Shown: positions 1 to 12,542, numbered from the stretch's first letter. The stretch is 64,000 nt of DNA from Episyrphus balteatus (GCF_945859705.1 NC_079137.1:76282277-76346276), one strand, 5' to 3'. Made by a program: numbers and translations. The notes: a model not told the origin generated them from the sequence alone.

Positions 1-1025
1 ATTTTTGACCGTAAACCAAAATGGCGCAAATATGCGCAAAATTTTATTTTTATTCCTTAATTTTGAGTAGAATGAGATTCTAAATTCATTCATAACTCGA
101 CATCGGCAGTCGTCGGCAAAGGAGAAATCTAAAATTGAAAATTAAAGTTGTCCAAATTACTTCCCATTAATTGTTATTTTTTCTAAGCAATCAATTTAAA
201 GTACATTCAAAAACAAATAACGGATTAATAAAGTAGATTCTTACCTTTTTATTGATATACAACACTTATAAGGTTTCTTCAAAAACTTCTGAGAAAACTA
301 AGTTTAAACTGTTATATAAAATAGGACGAAAAACAATAAAAATTGAAATGTAAGGTTCGAGACTCATTTTTAGTACTTTTATCCAAAATATATTAAAAAC
401 GATGTATGCTATCATAATTGCGCACATTTCTTTTATGTTAAACAATCATTACTTTTTTGAAATGATCACATTTGTTCAAACCAATTTTGAGATGGTTTTG
501 GTCGTTTGGTCCCATTGTGCGTTACGAGGATGTTATTCATGACAAAGGGCTGTAATAGGAGATAAAGTAAGCAACTCAGTTTTTGATGTAGTCTTCTATA
601 TGAAATGTCGATTAAGGTTTCGGAAAAGTTAGGAAGCTGATAATCCGCGTGTTGTATTACGTATCACGGCTACAGAAATCAGGCACTGCACTATATTTTT
701 CATTTTTGGTTCTGATGTCAAATTAAACGTCTATACTAAACTTCTTAAACGTATACAACACAAATCATTGGGTTTTTGGGATTCATTACAGAATTTCACC
801 CAAAATTAATTTTTGAAGTGTTTTTATTCTTAATTTCTATCCCATTTTAATGTTATTGTTCTACCAAATTTAATTAGGGTGGCTAATCATTTATTATTTT
901 TTTTTTTTCAACAAAAAAATCTCCCTTATTAGCATAATATTCTTGAAAACACTCTTTAGGTTCTGGCTTTCAATCCCAAATATAACACAGTTACTGAATT
1001 TCAATAGGGTATTATTGTAATAGTA
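1..1025. other. AT-rich intergenic/intronic DNA, nothing recognised
   Basis: Low-complexity AT-rich sequence with no long open frame, no inverted repeat and no similarity that I can see to other parts of the window. It ends at the terminus of the Helentron-like element. Confidence 0.6.
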
Positions 1026-1373
1026 ATCACAACAAAAACATTACTGTTAAAAAAAGAGCCAAGTTCTCCTATGTTGAAATTATGCTGGCACAAAAAGTAT
1101 TGAGATATAAAAGTGTACCAAGTTCTAAAGTTTGGGTTCAAATTCGTATTAATAAAATTTTGATTGTTTACTTGACAATTTTTCTTTTAAATACCGATTT
1201 TTAAAGTTATTTCAAAAATTTGCCAAGTAAACAATCAAAATTTTATTGATACGAATTTGAACCCAAACTTTAGAACTTGGTACACTTTTATATCTCAATA
1301 CTTTTTGTGCCAGCATAATTTCAACATAGGAGAACTTGGCTCTTTTTTTAACAGTAATGTTTTTGTTGTGATT
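1025..1373. repeat. Long inverted repeat (palindrome) at the 5' end of element copy 1
   Basis: The left arm (about 1025-1189) and right arm (about 1212-1373) are nearly perfect reverse complements, with few mismatches over about 160 bp and a short AT-rich spacer. The outer arm contains AAGAGCCAAGTTCTC and TTATGCTGGCACAAAAAGTA. The right arm is followed directly by the degenerate start of the 147-bp array. Confidence 0.85.
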
Positions 1374-1426
1374 TCACTACTTTTTGCAAGGTATGGCTGT
1401 AGAATTGAAAACCTCTATATTTGATG

Positions 1427-2480
1427 AAAATGGGCAGTTGCCACGCCCCCTGGTTGAAATTCTCAGATTTTAAATTGTGTCCTTTGTATAAACTACCAGC
1501 TGTAACATTCTACCAAATTTCAAGATTCTACGATAATCAGAAGGGCTCTATAATAATTGATGAAAATTCAGTGAAAATGGGCGGTTGCCACGCCCCCTGG
1601 CTAAAATTCTCAAATTTTAAATTTTTTCCTTTGTATAAACTACCAGCTCTACCATTCTACCAAATTTCAAGATTCTACGATAATCAGAAGTGCTCTATAA
1701 TAATTGATGAAAATTCAGTGAAAATGGGCGGTTGCCACGCCCCCTGGCTAAAATTCTCAAATTTTAAATTTTTTCCTTTGTATAAACTACCAGCTCTACC
1801 ATTCTACCAAATTTCAAGATTCTACGATAATCAGAAGGGCTCTATAATAATTGATGAAAATTCAGTGAAAATGGGCGGTTGCCACGCCCCCTGGCTAAAA
1901 TTCTCAAATTTTAAATTTTTTCCTTTGTATAAACTACCAGCTCTACCATTCTACCAAATTTCAAGATTCTACGATAATCAGAAGTGCTCTATAATAATTG
2001 ATGAAAATTCAGTGAAAATGGGCGGTTGCCACGCCCCCTGGCTAAAATTCTCAAATTTTAAATTTTTTCCTTTGTATAAACTACCAGCTCTACCATTCTA
2101 CCAAATTTCAAGATTCTACGATAATCAGAAGTGCTCTATAATATTTGATGAAAATTCAGTGAAAATGGGTGGTTGCCACGCCCCCTGTCTAAAATTCTCA
2201 AATTTTAAATTTTTTCCTTTGTATAAACTACCAGCTCTACCATTCAACCAAATTTCAAGATTCTACGATAATCAGAAGTGCTCTATAATATTTGATGAAA
2301 ATTCAGTGAAAATGGGCGGTTGCCACGCCCCCTGTCTAAAATTCTCAAATTTTAAATTTTTTCATTTGTATAAACTACTAGCTCTACCATTCAACCAAAT
2401 TTCAAGATTCTACGATAATCAGAAGTGCTCTATAATATTTGATGAAAATTCAGCGGAAATGGGCGGATGCCACGCCCCCT
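1427..2480 (+). repeat. 147-bp tandem repeat array, about 7 monomers
   Basis: Each monomer starts with GAAAATGGGCGGTTGCCACG, is 147 bp long (49 codons) and carries the phrase CTACCAGCTCTACCATTC. The first and last monomers are the most diverged, typical of array edges. Because 147 is divisible by three and one frame lacks stops, a 353-codon open frame runs through it (1421-2482). I regard this frame as non-coding: it is only the repeat, and differences between monomers (Gly/Cys, Trp/Cys, Tyr/Asn, Pro/His) are mostly amino-acid changing. Confidence 0.9.
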
Positions 2481-2596
2481 GAATTGAAAATCTCAAATTT
2501 TCGATTTTTTCCTTTGTATACACCACAAGTCCTATCACCGTGTAAAATTTCAAGTTTCTACGTTAACGGGAAGTTCTCCATAATTTTGATGATCTG

Positions 2597-2649
2597 TCAG
2601 TGAGTGAGTGAATCAGTCAGTCAGTCAGTCAGTCAGTCAGTCAGTCAGT
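2597..2649. repeat. (CAGT)n microsatellite inside the element's 3' module
   Basis: A GAGT-type start followed by about nine CAGT units. The same position in copy 2 (near 36845-36870) has only a few interrupted units, so the tract has expanded in copy 1 or contracted in copy 2. Confidence 0.85.
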
Positions 2650-2865
2650 TACGGTTTTTGCGATTTTTGAAGCCCTATATCTCAGGAACTACTCATCGTA
2701 AGAGGCTGAAATTTTGTGAGGAGTTTTGTTTTGACCAGCTCAACAAATGTAGCGAGTTTGAAATTTCTAGCATCTTTGGTGTGGAAGTTAGAGGGGGGTC
2801 GAAAATGGCCTGAGTTGTTTCCTGTAAATAAGGGTGTAGTGCCAAAGTTGCTAGAGAACTTGGCT

Positions 2866-2881
2866 GGGCACTACCGTGCCC
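2866..2881 (+). other. 3' terminal hairpin of Helentron-like element copy 1
   Basis: GGGCAC-TACC-GTGCCC: a perfect 6-bp stem with a 4-nt loop, six bases from the shared terminus CCTTGAT. Conserved exactly in copy 2. Helitron-superfamily elements carry such a stem-loop at the 3' end. Confidence 0.7.
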
Positions 2882-2887
2882 CTTGAT

Positions 2888-4600
2888 AATAAATTATTGT
2901 AGCTTAGTTTTTCTAATAATCCCACATTTTCTCAACAAAAAAAAATTTCAAAATGAAAAAAGTTGTTTCCATAGCAAAACATTTTTAATAAATGGTAAAA
3001 AAAATCAATTCATGCCATTGATTTTACGGATTTATTACGGATTTTCCTTAATTTCCAACAAAAAACACCCTTCCACCTTACATATGTATGTATAGACTGC
3101 TTAGGTCTATTTTAAATGAAACATTTGTACTAATTTTTCATCATTTTTGTCGCACAGTTTTTATGGAACTAATTCTAAAATTAATCTTTTCTTTTAAAAT
3201 GACACCTTTTGACTCAAAATAATTTTGTTGACTTTTTAGACTCTTAGTTCTTATAACCGTCGAAACTTTTTCACCAAGTTTAAGAAATAAAAAAAAAAAT
3301 CATGTCAGCTGTTATGAAATCTTTCTCACATAAAACTCATCTACTCAAAAAACTAGCTTTGCCAAAAATATTTTTGAGAACTTAATGGATTCCTTGATAA
3401 AAGATCCATACCTACCGAATTTCATCATTGTATCACATTTTCCACATACTAAGCTCTGTTAAATTTTACCTGTTGTCGTCAAAAACAGAGCAACCTCCCG
3501 TTTAATAAGCAATAACTTTTCATACAGCAACCGTATTGACTTTATTTTGATGTCATCTGAGTCATCATCCGAAAATATCTCCAAAACATGTGTCATATGA
3601 TCATATTTCTCATTAACAGACAACTTTTTTTTATCCCTCCCTTTCCTCAACGAAAAAAAATACTTCTTCATCCAAATTTTTTGATTCTTGTGTACTGCAA
3701 AAGAAACTTTTTATTAAGTTTCATGAGATTACAATTTTTGATATTTATTAAATTTTTGACACTTGTAAGAGTATTTTATTTCTTATAATTGACATTACCA
3801 CAAAATTTGAGAGACAAATGTGGACTTCAACAGACAAAGCAAAAAAAGTATACTTTTCTTTTCTTAGTCTGATTTTTTCTTTAAGATCTGCAACACGAAA
3901 AACCACAAGTATGTAGACAAAGAGCCTCTATGCTTCACTGAAAAATTTTAGCGAATAGACAAATCAAGTTGTTACGTTCAATTAAAATACAAAAATAATA
4001 TTTAAAACAAGGTCACTGTGGCGTATACGTAACTTTTTTTTTACAGTATTTCCATAAATCCTAAATGCCAATTTATTAAAAGATATAGTAACACAACTAT
4101 ATTTTGCGAATGTTCGTTTGTTGAGTAGAGCAATTCTGGAAACAAAAGCTACTGAATGAGTTCTAAATTAAGGCTTGTTTTAAAGAAAAGTTACAAAAAG
4201 CCCAAGGAATTATATACTAAAATTGCTTGTTTGTTGTTTACATTTTAAATTTAAACAAATGCATACATTGAACACACAAAGTCAATTCGTGTCCCTCACA
4301 CCAACTTCAAATAAAAGTACACCACGGTGTATACGTAACATTTTTGTTCCTATTTCTCTCAAGACCAAAAAAATACATTAATCAAGTTATATGTTGTTAA
4401 TGACTGACTTATATTATCACGTTAAACACAAAATTTCATTATAATTAACTCTCAGATAAGATAAATTTGCAAATAAATTTCACATAAAGATCAAACGTTT
4501 TTTCATTACATTTGTATACAATATATGCCCAAAATAATCAAGAAAATTCATTTAATTTTCTGAAAATATAATTGCAAATCCTAGACATATTGTAATTCAT
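2888..4600. other. AT-rich spacer; holds two copies of a GTATACGTAAC motif
   Basis: No gene recognised. The sequence GTGGCGTATACGTAAC followed by poly-T occurs at 4018-4040, and GGTGTATACGTAAC at 4326-4339. A close relative lies at 8640-8662. The remainder is low-complexity A/T. Confidence 0.5.
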
Positions 4601-7050
4601 ATCTATTTTCTTTCGTACACAACAGTAAGATCCTTGACAATAATACCTTTTCCATATGTATTACTTTATGTTAACACTTCTTCGTTTTCGTCTTTATCTT
4701 CCACATGGTGACCATCAAAGGGATAAACTTAATTTGTCCTTTGATTTCTCCTAGCCTACTTCTTACCACCACACACACACGCCTTTACAAACATAATATT
4801 ATTGCCTTTTATACCTTTCCTATCCAATTATCATATCTTTCTTCTTAAGAGCTTCAATGTTACACAGTTATCTTCACCAACATGAAATTAGATTTCTGCC
4901 TCTTCTTCGTGTTGTTCTCCTTCATCTTTAACAACACACAGATGAGCCTATTACTTAGACCAATTAATTTCCATAGACACTAATCACTTCACCAATCTAA
5001 CACACGACAACACTTCTTCTCTCTCTTTCGCTCTATCTAAAAAGGACGAAAAGTAGAACACTGTGAAGCCACTAGATGGAGTCACATCTGCCTTCGAATC
5101 AAATCCAATTCCCATCTGTCACAATAATTGTCTACAAATGGAAATTCAAACAATAGGTATATACAACACAAGCTCCAGCTTTAGCAACACCCAAGTTTAA
5201 CATGATGTTGAGGCATTAAAAGGATGCGTTTGCAAAAGCAATCACATGCTTCTACCGCCTCTTTTTCATCATCATCTAACTCACAATAAGTTAGAAGCTA
5301 TTAAAATCTTCTAACGACACTGCTGAATCAACTTTGTTCCAATTTAAGATGCAGATTGCTGTTGTGTAGTGAGTTTGTCCTTGTTCCTACTGGCTGACTA
5401 CTGCGCCCGCTGTTATCCTTCGCCATTTCTTCAGAAAGATATTACAACCGAAACCACCGCATGCGGACCCATGTGACACACACAATAAGAAAATGAACCA
5501 AGAAATGCCAAGAAAGGAAACAAAAGCCAAAAAGGCTTCTTCTTCTTCTTCTTTTTCATGTGCAGCAGTTTCCTTCAATATATACAGAAACATATCCTGC
5601 AGAATATCCTTTTTTTTGGTGGGTTTTTCTTTCCTTCAGCTCGTATATTTTCCTGGAATACTGCCTAACTGGTTGCCATTAATTTTGGGAAAGAGCGCAA
5701 CACTGTTTCCTATCACATCTTGTTAACTGGGACATACATTTTCTCCTTGAATCCTTAAAGCAGTAGTCTAACTAAAACTCCTTGCGCTTCCTAGTGCCCC
5801 AGTGCTTTTTTTTTATTTATTTTTTTCTGTTATCCTTCTGTGGCGCGTAATTCCTTACATGTGCGGCATCTTGATTCAATGAAAGTAGAAAACATAAGGA
5901 AGCCGCAATGCCGCCGCCGCCGCTGCCGACACAAAATAAAGTTCAGAGCTTGTTTGGTGGGATTCGAAACGACAGCAGCAAGGATATTTTTTTCTTTTGG
6001 TCTTTTATAATTTTCTTTTTATGTCGAGAAACGAGAGGATGGGAAAATTTGTAAATCTCTTTTGTTGCAGTTCTCTCGTTGTGCTGGAAAGATAATTATT
6101 TTTTGTTTCTTTTTTCTAAAAAATATATTCTTCGTCCTTGAAGATTCGTTTTTCTTTTAAAGAGCAGATTATTCGTCCTTAATTTGTTTTATTGGCATAA
6201 AATTACTTTTTTTTTTTTTTTTGGTTTTTGAGAGAAAACAAAAATTCTGTTGGATAAAAGATAACTTTTGTTGCAGGTGTGTCCTGGGCCTGACACCGAG
6301 CAACCCTCGATTTGTTAGGGTGTCCTTGGGGAGTGTTATATTAAAGTCTCGGCAAAATCAAACAAGCAAAAGGACATGTTTCTTTCCACGTCAGTGAATC
6401 GTCATGGAATCGGTTGTGGCATATCCCAGAGACAGACAGACACAATTTCACGAGGGTGATTTTTTCATGTGTCGGCATGACTTTTGAATTTTTACCAAAA
6501 AAAGGTGGAATCACAGAGTGAATTCAAGAGTGGCAACAAAAAAGAGGAGTTTGGGTAATAAGTAATCTGCTGCCATCTCTTAGAAAAACAAAAAGGGGGG
6601 ACGTTCAAAAAACATTATTCTTTTTGTGGAGAATATATACACAATAAAGGAGGGTGATTGAATTATGGCGTTAATGTCAAGTCAGTTAGAGGTATTATAT
6701 GTGTTTTGCTGCAAGGGATGGTTTATAGGACGATGAAGACGCGGATGGAAGAATGTTGGGATTAATTTGTGAGACAAGTTTTGTATTTGATGGGGATTTT
6801 GGGGGTGGAAGGGGGAGAGAGAGAGGCTTTGTATGCTTTTGTGTTTAAGACAAGACAGTGGTGAAAGATTTATAGATTTTATACAACAATTAAACAAAAG
6901 CCATTTTTCTTGGTTTTTTTTTTTTTGTGTTTCTAGGAAAACAGCCAAGGGGAGAATTTTAATTCGATTTCATGCAAAAATTCACCTCAAAGGTGTGACA
7001 TATTTGAAATTTGGGAAAAAGGAATTATAATTAAAGTTCACTTTATCAAA
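4600..7050. other. Unique, GC-richer non-coding segment
   Basis: Higher GC than its surroundings and free of recognisable repeats except short microsatellites (CA near 4770, CCG near 5906-5922, GA near 6816). It holds one exact AAAGGACGAA (5041-5050) and two 9-of-10 reverse matches (6131, 6172). Open frames here are short and unrecognised. The character is that of a regulatory or intronic stretch, but no specific element can be named. Confidence 0.45.
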
Positions 7051-7059
7051 ACCACAAAA

Positions 7060-8440
7060 AAAAAATTTGAATTTGCTGTTGTTCTTTTGCGAGGAATCTG
7101 TAGGTCTAAATTAATGTTAAGAATTTAGTTGAAACATTATATTTGTCGCAATCTAAACGAAAAAAAAGTAAGAATTTCCTATGCTATTTTTTCTAAAATT
7201 AATTTTTGTTTTCTTTGCACAACATTTTGTTAATTTTCTTACAGGACATTCTCCAATAAATGTCACATAAAAAAAATTTACTACAATTATTTATTTACAT
7301 CGTGTTTAAAAGGAGCTAGAAATTTTTGAGTGCAAAATCACAAGAAAAAAACTTTTTTCCATTAACCTTTTGTCCTTCTTTTTATTATGACAATCTACTA
7401 TAAATTTTATATCGCTGGAAAGCTTATTATTTAAGCTTCAATTATATACCTCAACTTTATATGAAAGACGTTTACAAAAAAAGATATAATTGTTTAAAGC
7501 TGACAATGTTGAAATTTGAAACTGAGATTATGGTCTTTCGTAAATGGTAGTGATAAACGATCCCCACAGGTATTTTGTGAAAATTTTATACTTTTTGAAT
7601 TTAAGATGGTGTGATTGTTAATATACCCAAAATATAGATTAGCAAAATAAAGTTTAGTTTAGAAATTTGTAAGTGCTCTATGTTAAAAGATATTAGGTTT
7701 TAAAAAAAAGACGATCTTTTTACTGTTGTCTTAGAAATGTTACAATGAAAATTAATAAAATTTTGCAGAAATATAGTCCTTGTTATTATCAATCTTTTTT
7801 ATCAATTTGATTTATTTATTAACTAAAATAAAAAATAAATAAATAAAAACGGTTGAAAACGGTAAAAAAAAATTGAGGCAACAAAATTGTTTTTCCCGTT
7901 TCTCGTAAAAAAAAAACAATTTGATAAATCCAACTTCATACACATGTATGTAAATCAATCTCACCTTAATATAAGTCCTATTATTTTGAGATTTTTCGCA
8001 AGGTTTTAAAAATTCATAAAAAATATAAAACCACTCAAAAATACCTTAAAAAAACTAAGTGTTTTTCAAAAATTCATACTTTGAAAACTAAGGCCCTAAA
8101 AAAATCCATATCAAACTCTTAATTTTTTTTTTTGTTTTTTCATTTTAAAGTTTCTGTACAAAATTTCACCTACCAATAATTTTCACTTTATAAAAGATAT
8201 ACCCACGTTGCACGTTCACTATGACTTTAATTTTTTTACAATTTTTTCAACACTGTTTTCATTTTTCTTACAAATTTATATATCGACTAAAAAAAATCAA
8301 TTTTCTACTACTTATGAAAAATTCTTACCATGTCATTTTACCCCTATTTACCTTATTTTTTGATTTAATTTAAAAAAAATCCTTTCTTAATCTTGACGTT
8401 TAGGATATAACCTTACAAACCTTCGTATTGGATACATTTT
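7060..8440 (+). repeat. Interspersed repeat family, copy A
   Basis: Shares an ordered series of landmarks with copies B, C and, partly, D, D' and E: TTATATC..CTGGAAAGCTTATTATTT; an ACTGAGATTATGGT segment followed by CCCCACAGGTATTTTGTGA; ATTGAAATTTTGCACAAATATAGTC-like sequence; AAAACGGTTGAAAACGGT; CCCGTTTCTCG; AGTGTTTTTCAAAAATTCATA; TTTTACCCCTATTTACCTTA; and AGGATATAACC. It has no open frame of note. It is probably a non-autonomous transposon or a retroelement remnant. Its edges are uncertain by tens of bases. Confidence 0.7.
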
Positions 8441-9230
8441 TAGGCACAAAGAAAATTCACATTTAAAAAGTATGGTGTTTTCCGATAGTGGTACCCTTTA
8501 TTCACTCTAACCTGTCTTTTGAGAAGAACCAAGGCACCACTGGAATAAGAGCTGTTTAAATTCTGTGCTCAAAAGATTGGTTATATCATTGACTAAGTAA
8601 AAAACTAACAAGTATACAGTAGAATACAATTACACGGAAGGTCACTATGGTGTATACGTAACCTTTTTTTTTTTTTTGGGTATGCAGCTCCATGTGAATT
8701 TCATTAAAAAAGCAAATCCTTCGAAATTATTTTTTTTTTTTTTAGTTGACAAAACTATCCCAATTTTGAAAATTTTTAAGGTTATCCAAAGGAAACACGG
8801 GAAAATCAACAAAAGAAGAGAATGGAAAACTTGAATACAGCTGTTATTTGGAGATTATTCATTTCAAGTGAATAATTTTTTTTATTTTCAATAAAATTAC
8901 AGTTCGTTTTGTATTAATCCATCATTGTTTATAACTTTGTTATATGCATTCAAATAAAAAACTTAAAACTGAAAATGAATTTCACATTCAAAATTCAAAC
9001 CGAACCCAAAAAATCTATGAAAAATTCCTCAAAAAATGTATTTATCATTCAATTTTGATTTGTTTTCGAATTTTCGAAATTCCAGAACAAATTATTCATT
9101 TGTTTTAAAAATTAAAAAAAAAAAATATTAAATCTGTTCGAATTCAAAAATGCAAAATTTTGTGCACATCAAAATATTTGAAATTTCCTAAACGTATGCA
9201 TTATTGCATTTATTCTTCTATTTTAATAAC
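8440..9230. other. AT-rich spacer
   Basis: No gene or bounded element recognised. It contains the third copy of the GTATACGTAAC + poly-T motif at 8640-8662, which matches the 4011-4033 copy at 21 of 23 positions. Confidence 0.45.
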
Positions 9231-9622
9231 AGCTTAGTGTGCCATGCAGTGCAACAGCAACAGAGTCAATCGTTTATTGGTTGATAGTTTTTCGAGAGCA
9301 AAAACGAAAATTTGCGGTTTAAATGCGTTCCGAGTTTAAATTCGAATGCCATAGTCACCCACTAGTTCTGTTCCGTTTCATGAATCTATATACGCAGTGG
9401 TTATTGCACTCATTGTTTGCCTAGAAGTTAAAAGTCCTTTTCAACACTACTCGTCCAAATGATGACGATGTTGATGGTAGTGACATTAGTGTTGTTGGTT
9501 TTATTAATAATTTCGAAAAATACATATTTTTGGAAATTTTCACTAGAATATTCAAATACCACCGTCATCGAACACTTATGTGCAACGAAATGCAAATTTT
9601 ATATGAGCCTACTACGTCTCTA

Positions 9623-9660
9623 TATATAAGTGCGTTTCGTTAATTTTCGAACGAACGTTG
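9623..9660 (+). promoter_or_regulatory. TATA-box-like core promoter candidate
   Basis: TATATAAG at 9623-9630 lies in a GC-richer context and is followed about 30 bp later by ACGAACGTTGATTG. No exact fly initiator (TCAGTY) sits at the expected place. A GAGA tract lies 170 bp downstream. Suggestive only. Confidence 0.25.
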
Positions 9661-9958
9661 ATTGTGTTTGTGTGTGATTCGTCTGAGTGCCCTTTAGTTC
9701 GATGGAATGTGAAATTAATTACAAATCGCCTACCACATTATATTTGGCGAACGGGCAAAGCGTTAACCACATGCACTTGACCAATTAGTGGAGAGAGAGA
9801 GAGAGAGCAGGTCCTGGCTGGTAACTCCAAACCAAACTCAGGACTCTAGAGAGTCTCTCTGAATCTGAAAACTCCAACAAAACAAAAATTTTACAGTATG
9901 AATTTAAACAAAAACCAAAACAACAGTGAACAAAAAAAAGTAGCTTGCGGGACAGACA

Positions 9959-10138
9959 ATGATCATGGCCTTTTACATTTTGTTCGAATTACCGCAAAGT
10001 AGCAGTGCACCCTTAATTGGCGAAAAAGTATTCGTTCGGTGGATATGGCTGGACATTTTGCTCTGTGGTGCATCACTCGGTGCCAAATTGAATTTGATGC
10101 ATATACAAAATATGTACATATCCTTGTTAGTATCCTGA
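9959..10138 (+). CDS. Unrecognised 59-codon open frame (doubtful)
   Basis: The frame starts at ATGATCATGG and ends at TGA 10136-10138. The product would be rich in hydrophobic and aromatic residues, with a PLIGEK phrase at about residue 19 and a VFVRWIWLDILLC stretch that could form one membrane segment. It has more G/C at third codon positions than the surrounding DNA, and it lies about 330 bp downstream of a TATA-like box. An in-frame stop at 9941 closes it upstream, and I see no good splice acceptor in this frame just before the ATG, so a separate short peptide is more likely than an internal exon. I do not recognise it, and an unselected open frame of this length could occur by chance. 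Confidence 0.15.
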   Translation: MIMAFYILFELPQSSSAPLIGEKVFVRWIWLDILLCGASLGAKLNLMHIQNMYISLLVS

Positions 10139-10159
10139 TGGTTTGTTGTATTCACTTTT

Positions 10160-11043
10160 AGCTACTGCGTGTGATGATTATTCCAAATTACTTTTATAAA
10201 ATTGGCTTCAATTTGGTATGGTTTTTTTTTTTTTTTTGAAGGGTGTGTCTGTGAGACAGAGCAGACGGTTTGTAAATGTGTAACTTGCATCAATTGAGTG
10301 TCATCAATGATGGACAAAATTTCAACATTCTGATGCAAACTGTATGATTTGAGCAATAATAATTGCGGCTTTTGTTGGTGGGTGGTCGTTATTCCGTTGT
10401 GGTGTTAATTGGGTGCACAAATTAAATGGCAACTTGAAAAGACCAGTCAAGAGGTCATGTGAATTATGAAAAGGTGTAATGTAGTTTTATTTTTTTTGAA
10501 ATTTTAGAAGTAACTGTCAATTAGGAAGTCAATTGGCTTTTTAAAAGATTAAATATAATATTAAATTAATTTATTTCATCAATAGTAAACGAAAATAAAA
10601 TGCACGACTGGGTCGCACGAACTTGCTCTTACAGTTCAAGTTGCTTAAATGTGTAAGACTTTTTATATAGAAATTTGGGAAATGTACTTCCCTACGTACC
10701 TATATAATATAAGAAAAACATAAACTTCGTTTTTCAAAGAAATTAAACAAAATCTGAAATCAAATTGCCCTCCATACGATATATTAAGTTGCATTAAAAA
10801 AAAAAAATCAAAATCCTTAGGGCCGTTTTTAAAAAACTAATTTTTTATAAATAATTTTTTGAAAAAAATGTTTTAAAATAAAATTGGTATGCTTTTTTAT
10901 AGGAATCACTAATCAACATGTAAAACCAAAATTTCAAAAAAATTCAATGTCTCGTTTTCGAAAATTTTATTTAATAAAACAAAATTTTCAAAATTTTTAA
11001 AAAAATGCAAAAATTATTTTATTCAAAATTTTATTCCTGATTA
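10160..11043. other. Unique to AT-rich spacer
   Basis: The first 300 bp continue the unique segment and the rest is low-complexity A/T. No gene, RNA or bounded repeat seen. Confidence 0.45.
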
Positions 11044-11049
11044 TGATTA

Positions 11050-12542
11050 ATAGACCTTCGATTTTGCATACATTCTTATTTTACATCATATTAATACCAA
11101 ACTTTGTATTTAGACGTTTTATCACTCAAATATTACACATTTTAATGCATATCAAAAATATGCAAAATATATGCAAAAAATATGCACAAAAATATGTAAA
11201 ATACATATATGCAAAATATACAAAATATGTATATGCAAAAAATTTAATTGATTTTTATAAAATAAGTGCTTATTTAAGGCAAATGCTAACACGTTGTTTA
11301 TAGAAAATACACTGTTGAGATATAAAGAGCTAAATCTCAATGCTGAAGTATTTGCGTCTGGGCTGAAAATGTCACAAATATCAAACTATACAAAGATTTT
11401 GATAAAATTGATCATGCGACAATATTTCTTTTAAAATAAGGCTGCCACATACCTAGGAGTTCCCATTTTAAAAGCTGAATTTTTTTTCTATAAATAGAGC
11501 CAAAGTGAGCAGAAAATAAGTTTTGTTATTCCATCTTTTAGTCAAATTATGTAACTGGTAGTTAAGTATCCCAAAGTTGAATTAGATGCTCAACCACTTA
11601 ACAATAACAAGAAAATGTCTTTTAATGTTAATATAAAAATAGGTTTTCGAATAATAGTTTTCAATTACTAATTAAAAAAAAAAAAACTTTTTTCGTCATT
11701 TTCGAACAAAAAACATTTTTTGGAAATTTTTTTGAATACCTACTACATTATTGCATTAATTTTAATTAAGTACCCCTCCTGCAGCTAGTGCTCTTTCTCT
11801 CTTTTTTAACTTAATAAATGATTATAATTATAATAATAATGACGAATTTTCTAAAAAAAAAGATTTATCCTAAATTTCCTTACAGAACAAAAATGTTCTT
11901 CTGACTTGAATTTTTTTTTTCTCAAAAATATCAAAATTTTCAAAAAAAAAAATATAGTCTTGAATAATTAAGTGATCGAATAATTTAAATAAAGCACCTA
12001 CACCATTTTCTGAGATTTTGAAAAAAAAAGATTGAGAAAAATGAGCTTCTTTTTATTGGAAAATTCGCAGGGAATTGATTTAATAATTCAACATAATTTT
12101 CAAATAAAACTATTTTTTTATGGTAGATTTTTGGGCACTTAAATCAGCACTTAATTAGCGCTAAAGGATGTACTAATAAAATTTATATTCAGCTGGTTTT
12201 AGAGATTTATATTCAGATGGTTTTGGAGAGAATCGTCACCGCCTCTTAATAAATAATAATTTACGAAAATTATGGTTGTGTTTTGGCATACAAATTATTT
12301 TGAATAAATCACTTTAATATAATTTGTTGATTTTTTAAAATAGAAAATTTTTGCATATTTTGCATATTTTTTCCATATATTTTGCATATATTATGCATAT
12401 GCATTTCATGAAAATATGAAAAAAAAATTTAAATATGCATATCGCTTTCAACTTTATTTCGATAAAACGACTTTTGGTTTCATCAGAATTTACCTATCTT
12501 AATCCTTTAAAAATATGCAAATATGCAAAATCCGAGGTCTAT
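11050..12542. mobile_element. 1.5-kb DNA element with ATAGACC TIRs
   Basis: The left end reads ATAGACCTTCGATTTTGCATA and the right end, reverse-complemented, ATAGACCTCGGATTTTGCATA (19 of 21 identical). The element is flanked by TGATTA on both sides (11044-11049 and 12543-12548); read as a decayed 8-bp duplication it would be ATGATTAA/TTGATTAG. Both subterminal regions are packed with ATATGCAAA/TTTGCATAT words (11150-11240 and 12350-12420) in opposite orientation, as in many hAT-like elements that carry subterminal transposase-binding words. It has no transposase frame, so it is non-autonomous. Confidence 0.65.

Larger units (their letters stand above)
1026..2887 (+). mobile_element. Helentron/DINE-like non-autonomous element, copy 1
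   Basis: The ends were set by comparison with the inverted second copy at 36605-41667. Both copies begin with ATCACAACAAAAACATTACT and end with a GGGCAC-TACC-GTGCCC hairpin followed by CCTTGAT, after which the flanks diverge. The order is: palindromic 5' part (1025-1373), tandem 147-bp monomers (about 1427-2480), a conserved 3' module with a CAGT microsatellite, and the terminal hairpin. A short subterminal inverted repeat, GCCAAGTTCTC, lies near both ends. There is no coding capacity and no evident target-site duplication. Known for the family: fly Helentron/DINE elements have subterminal inverted repeats, roughly 150-bp central tandem repeats and a 3' stem-loop. Membership of that class is inferred from this architecture; a foldback transposon is the main alternative. 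Confidence 0.7.
9230..10160. other. Unique GC-richer segment with promoter-like features
   Basis: The GC content rises and the sequence resembles a fly 5' leader: a TATATAAG box, a downstream (GA)n tract (9791-9806) and CAAAACCAAAACAACAG-type leader sequence. It holds a plausible 3' splice site (AAAATTTTACAG, ending at 9895) and the 59-codon open frame at 9959-10138. No recognised protein. Confidence 0.4.
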
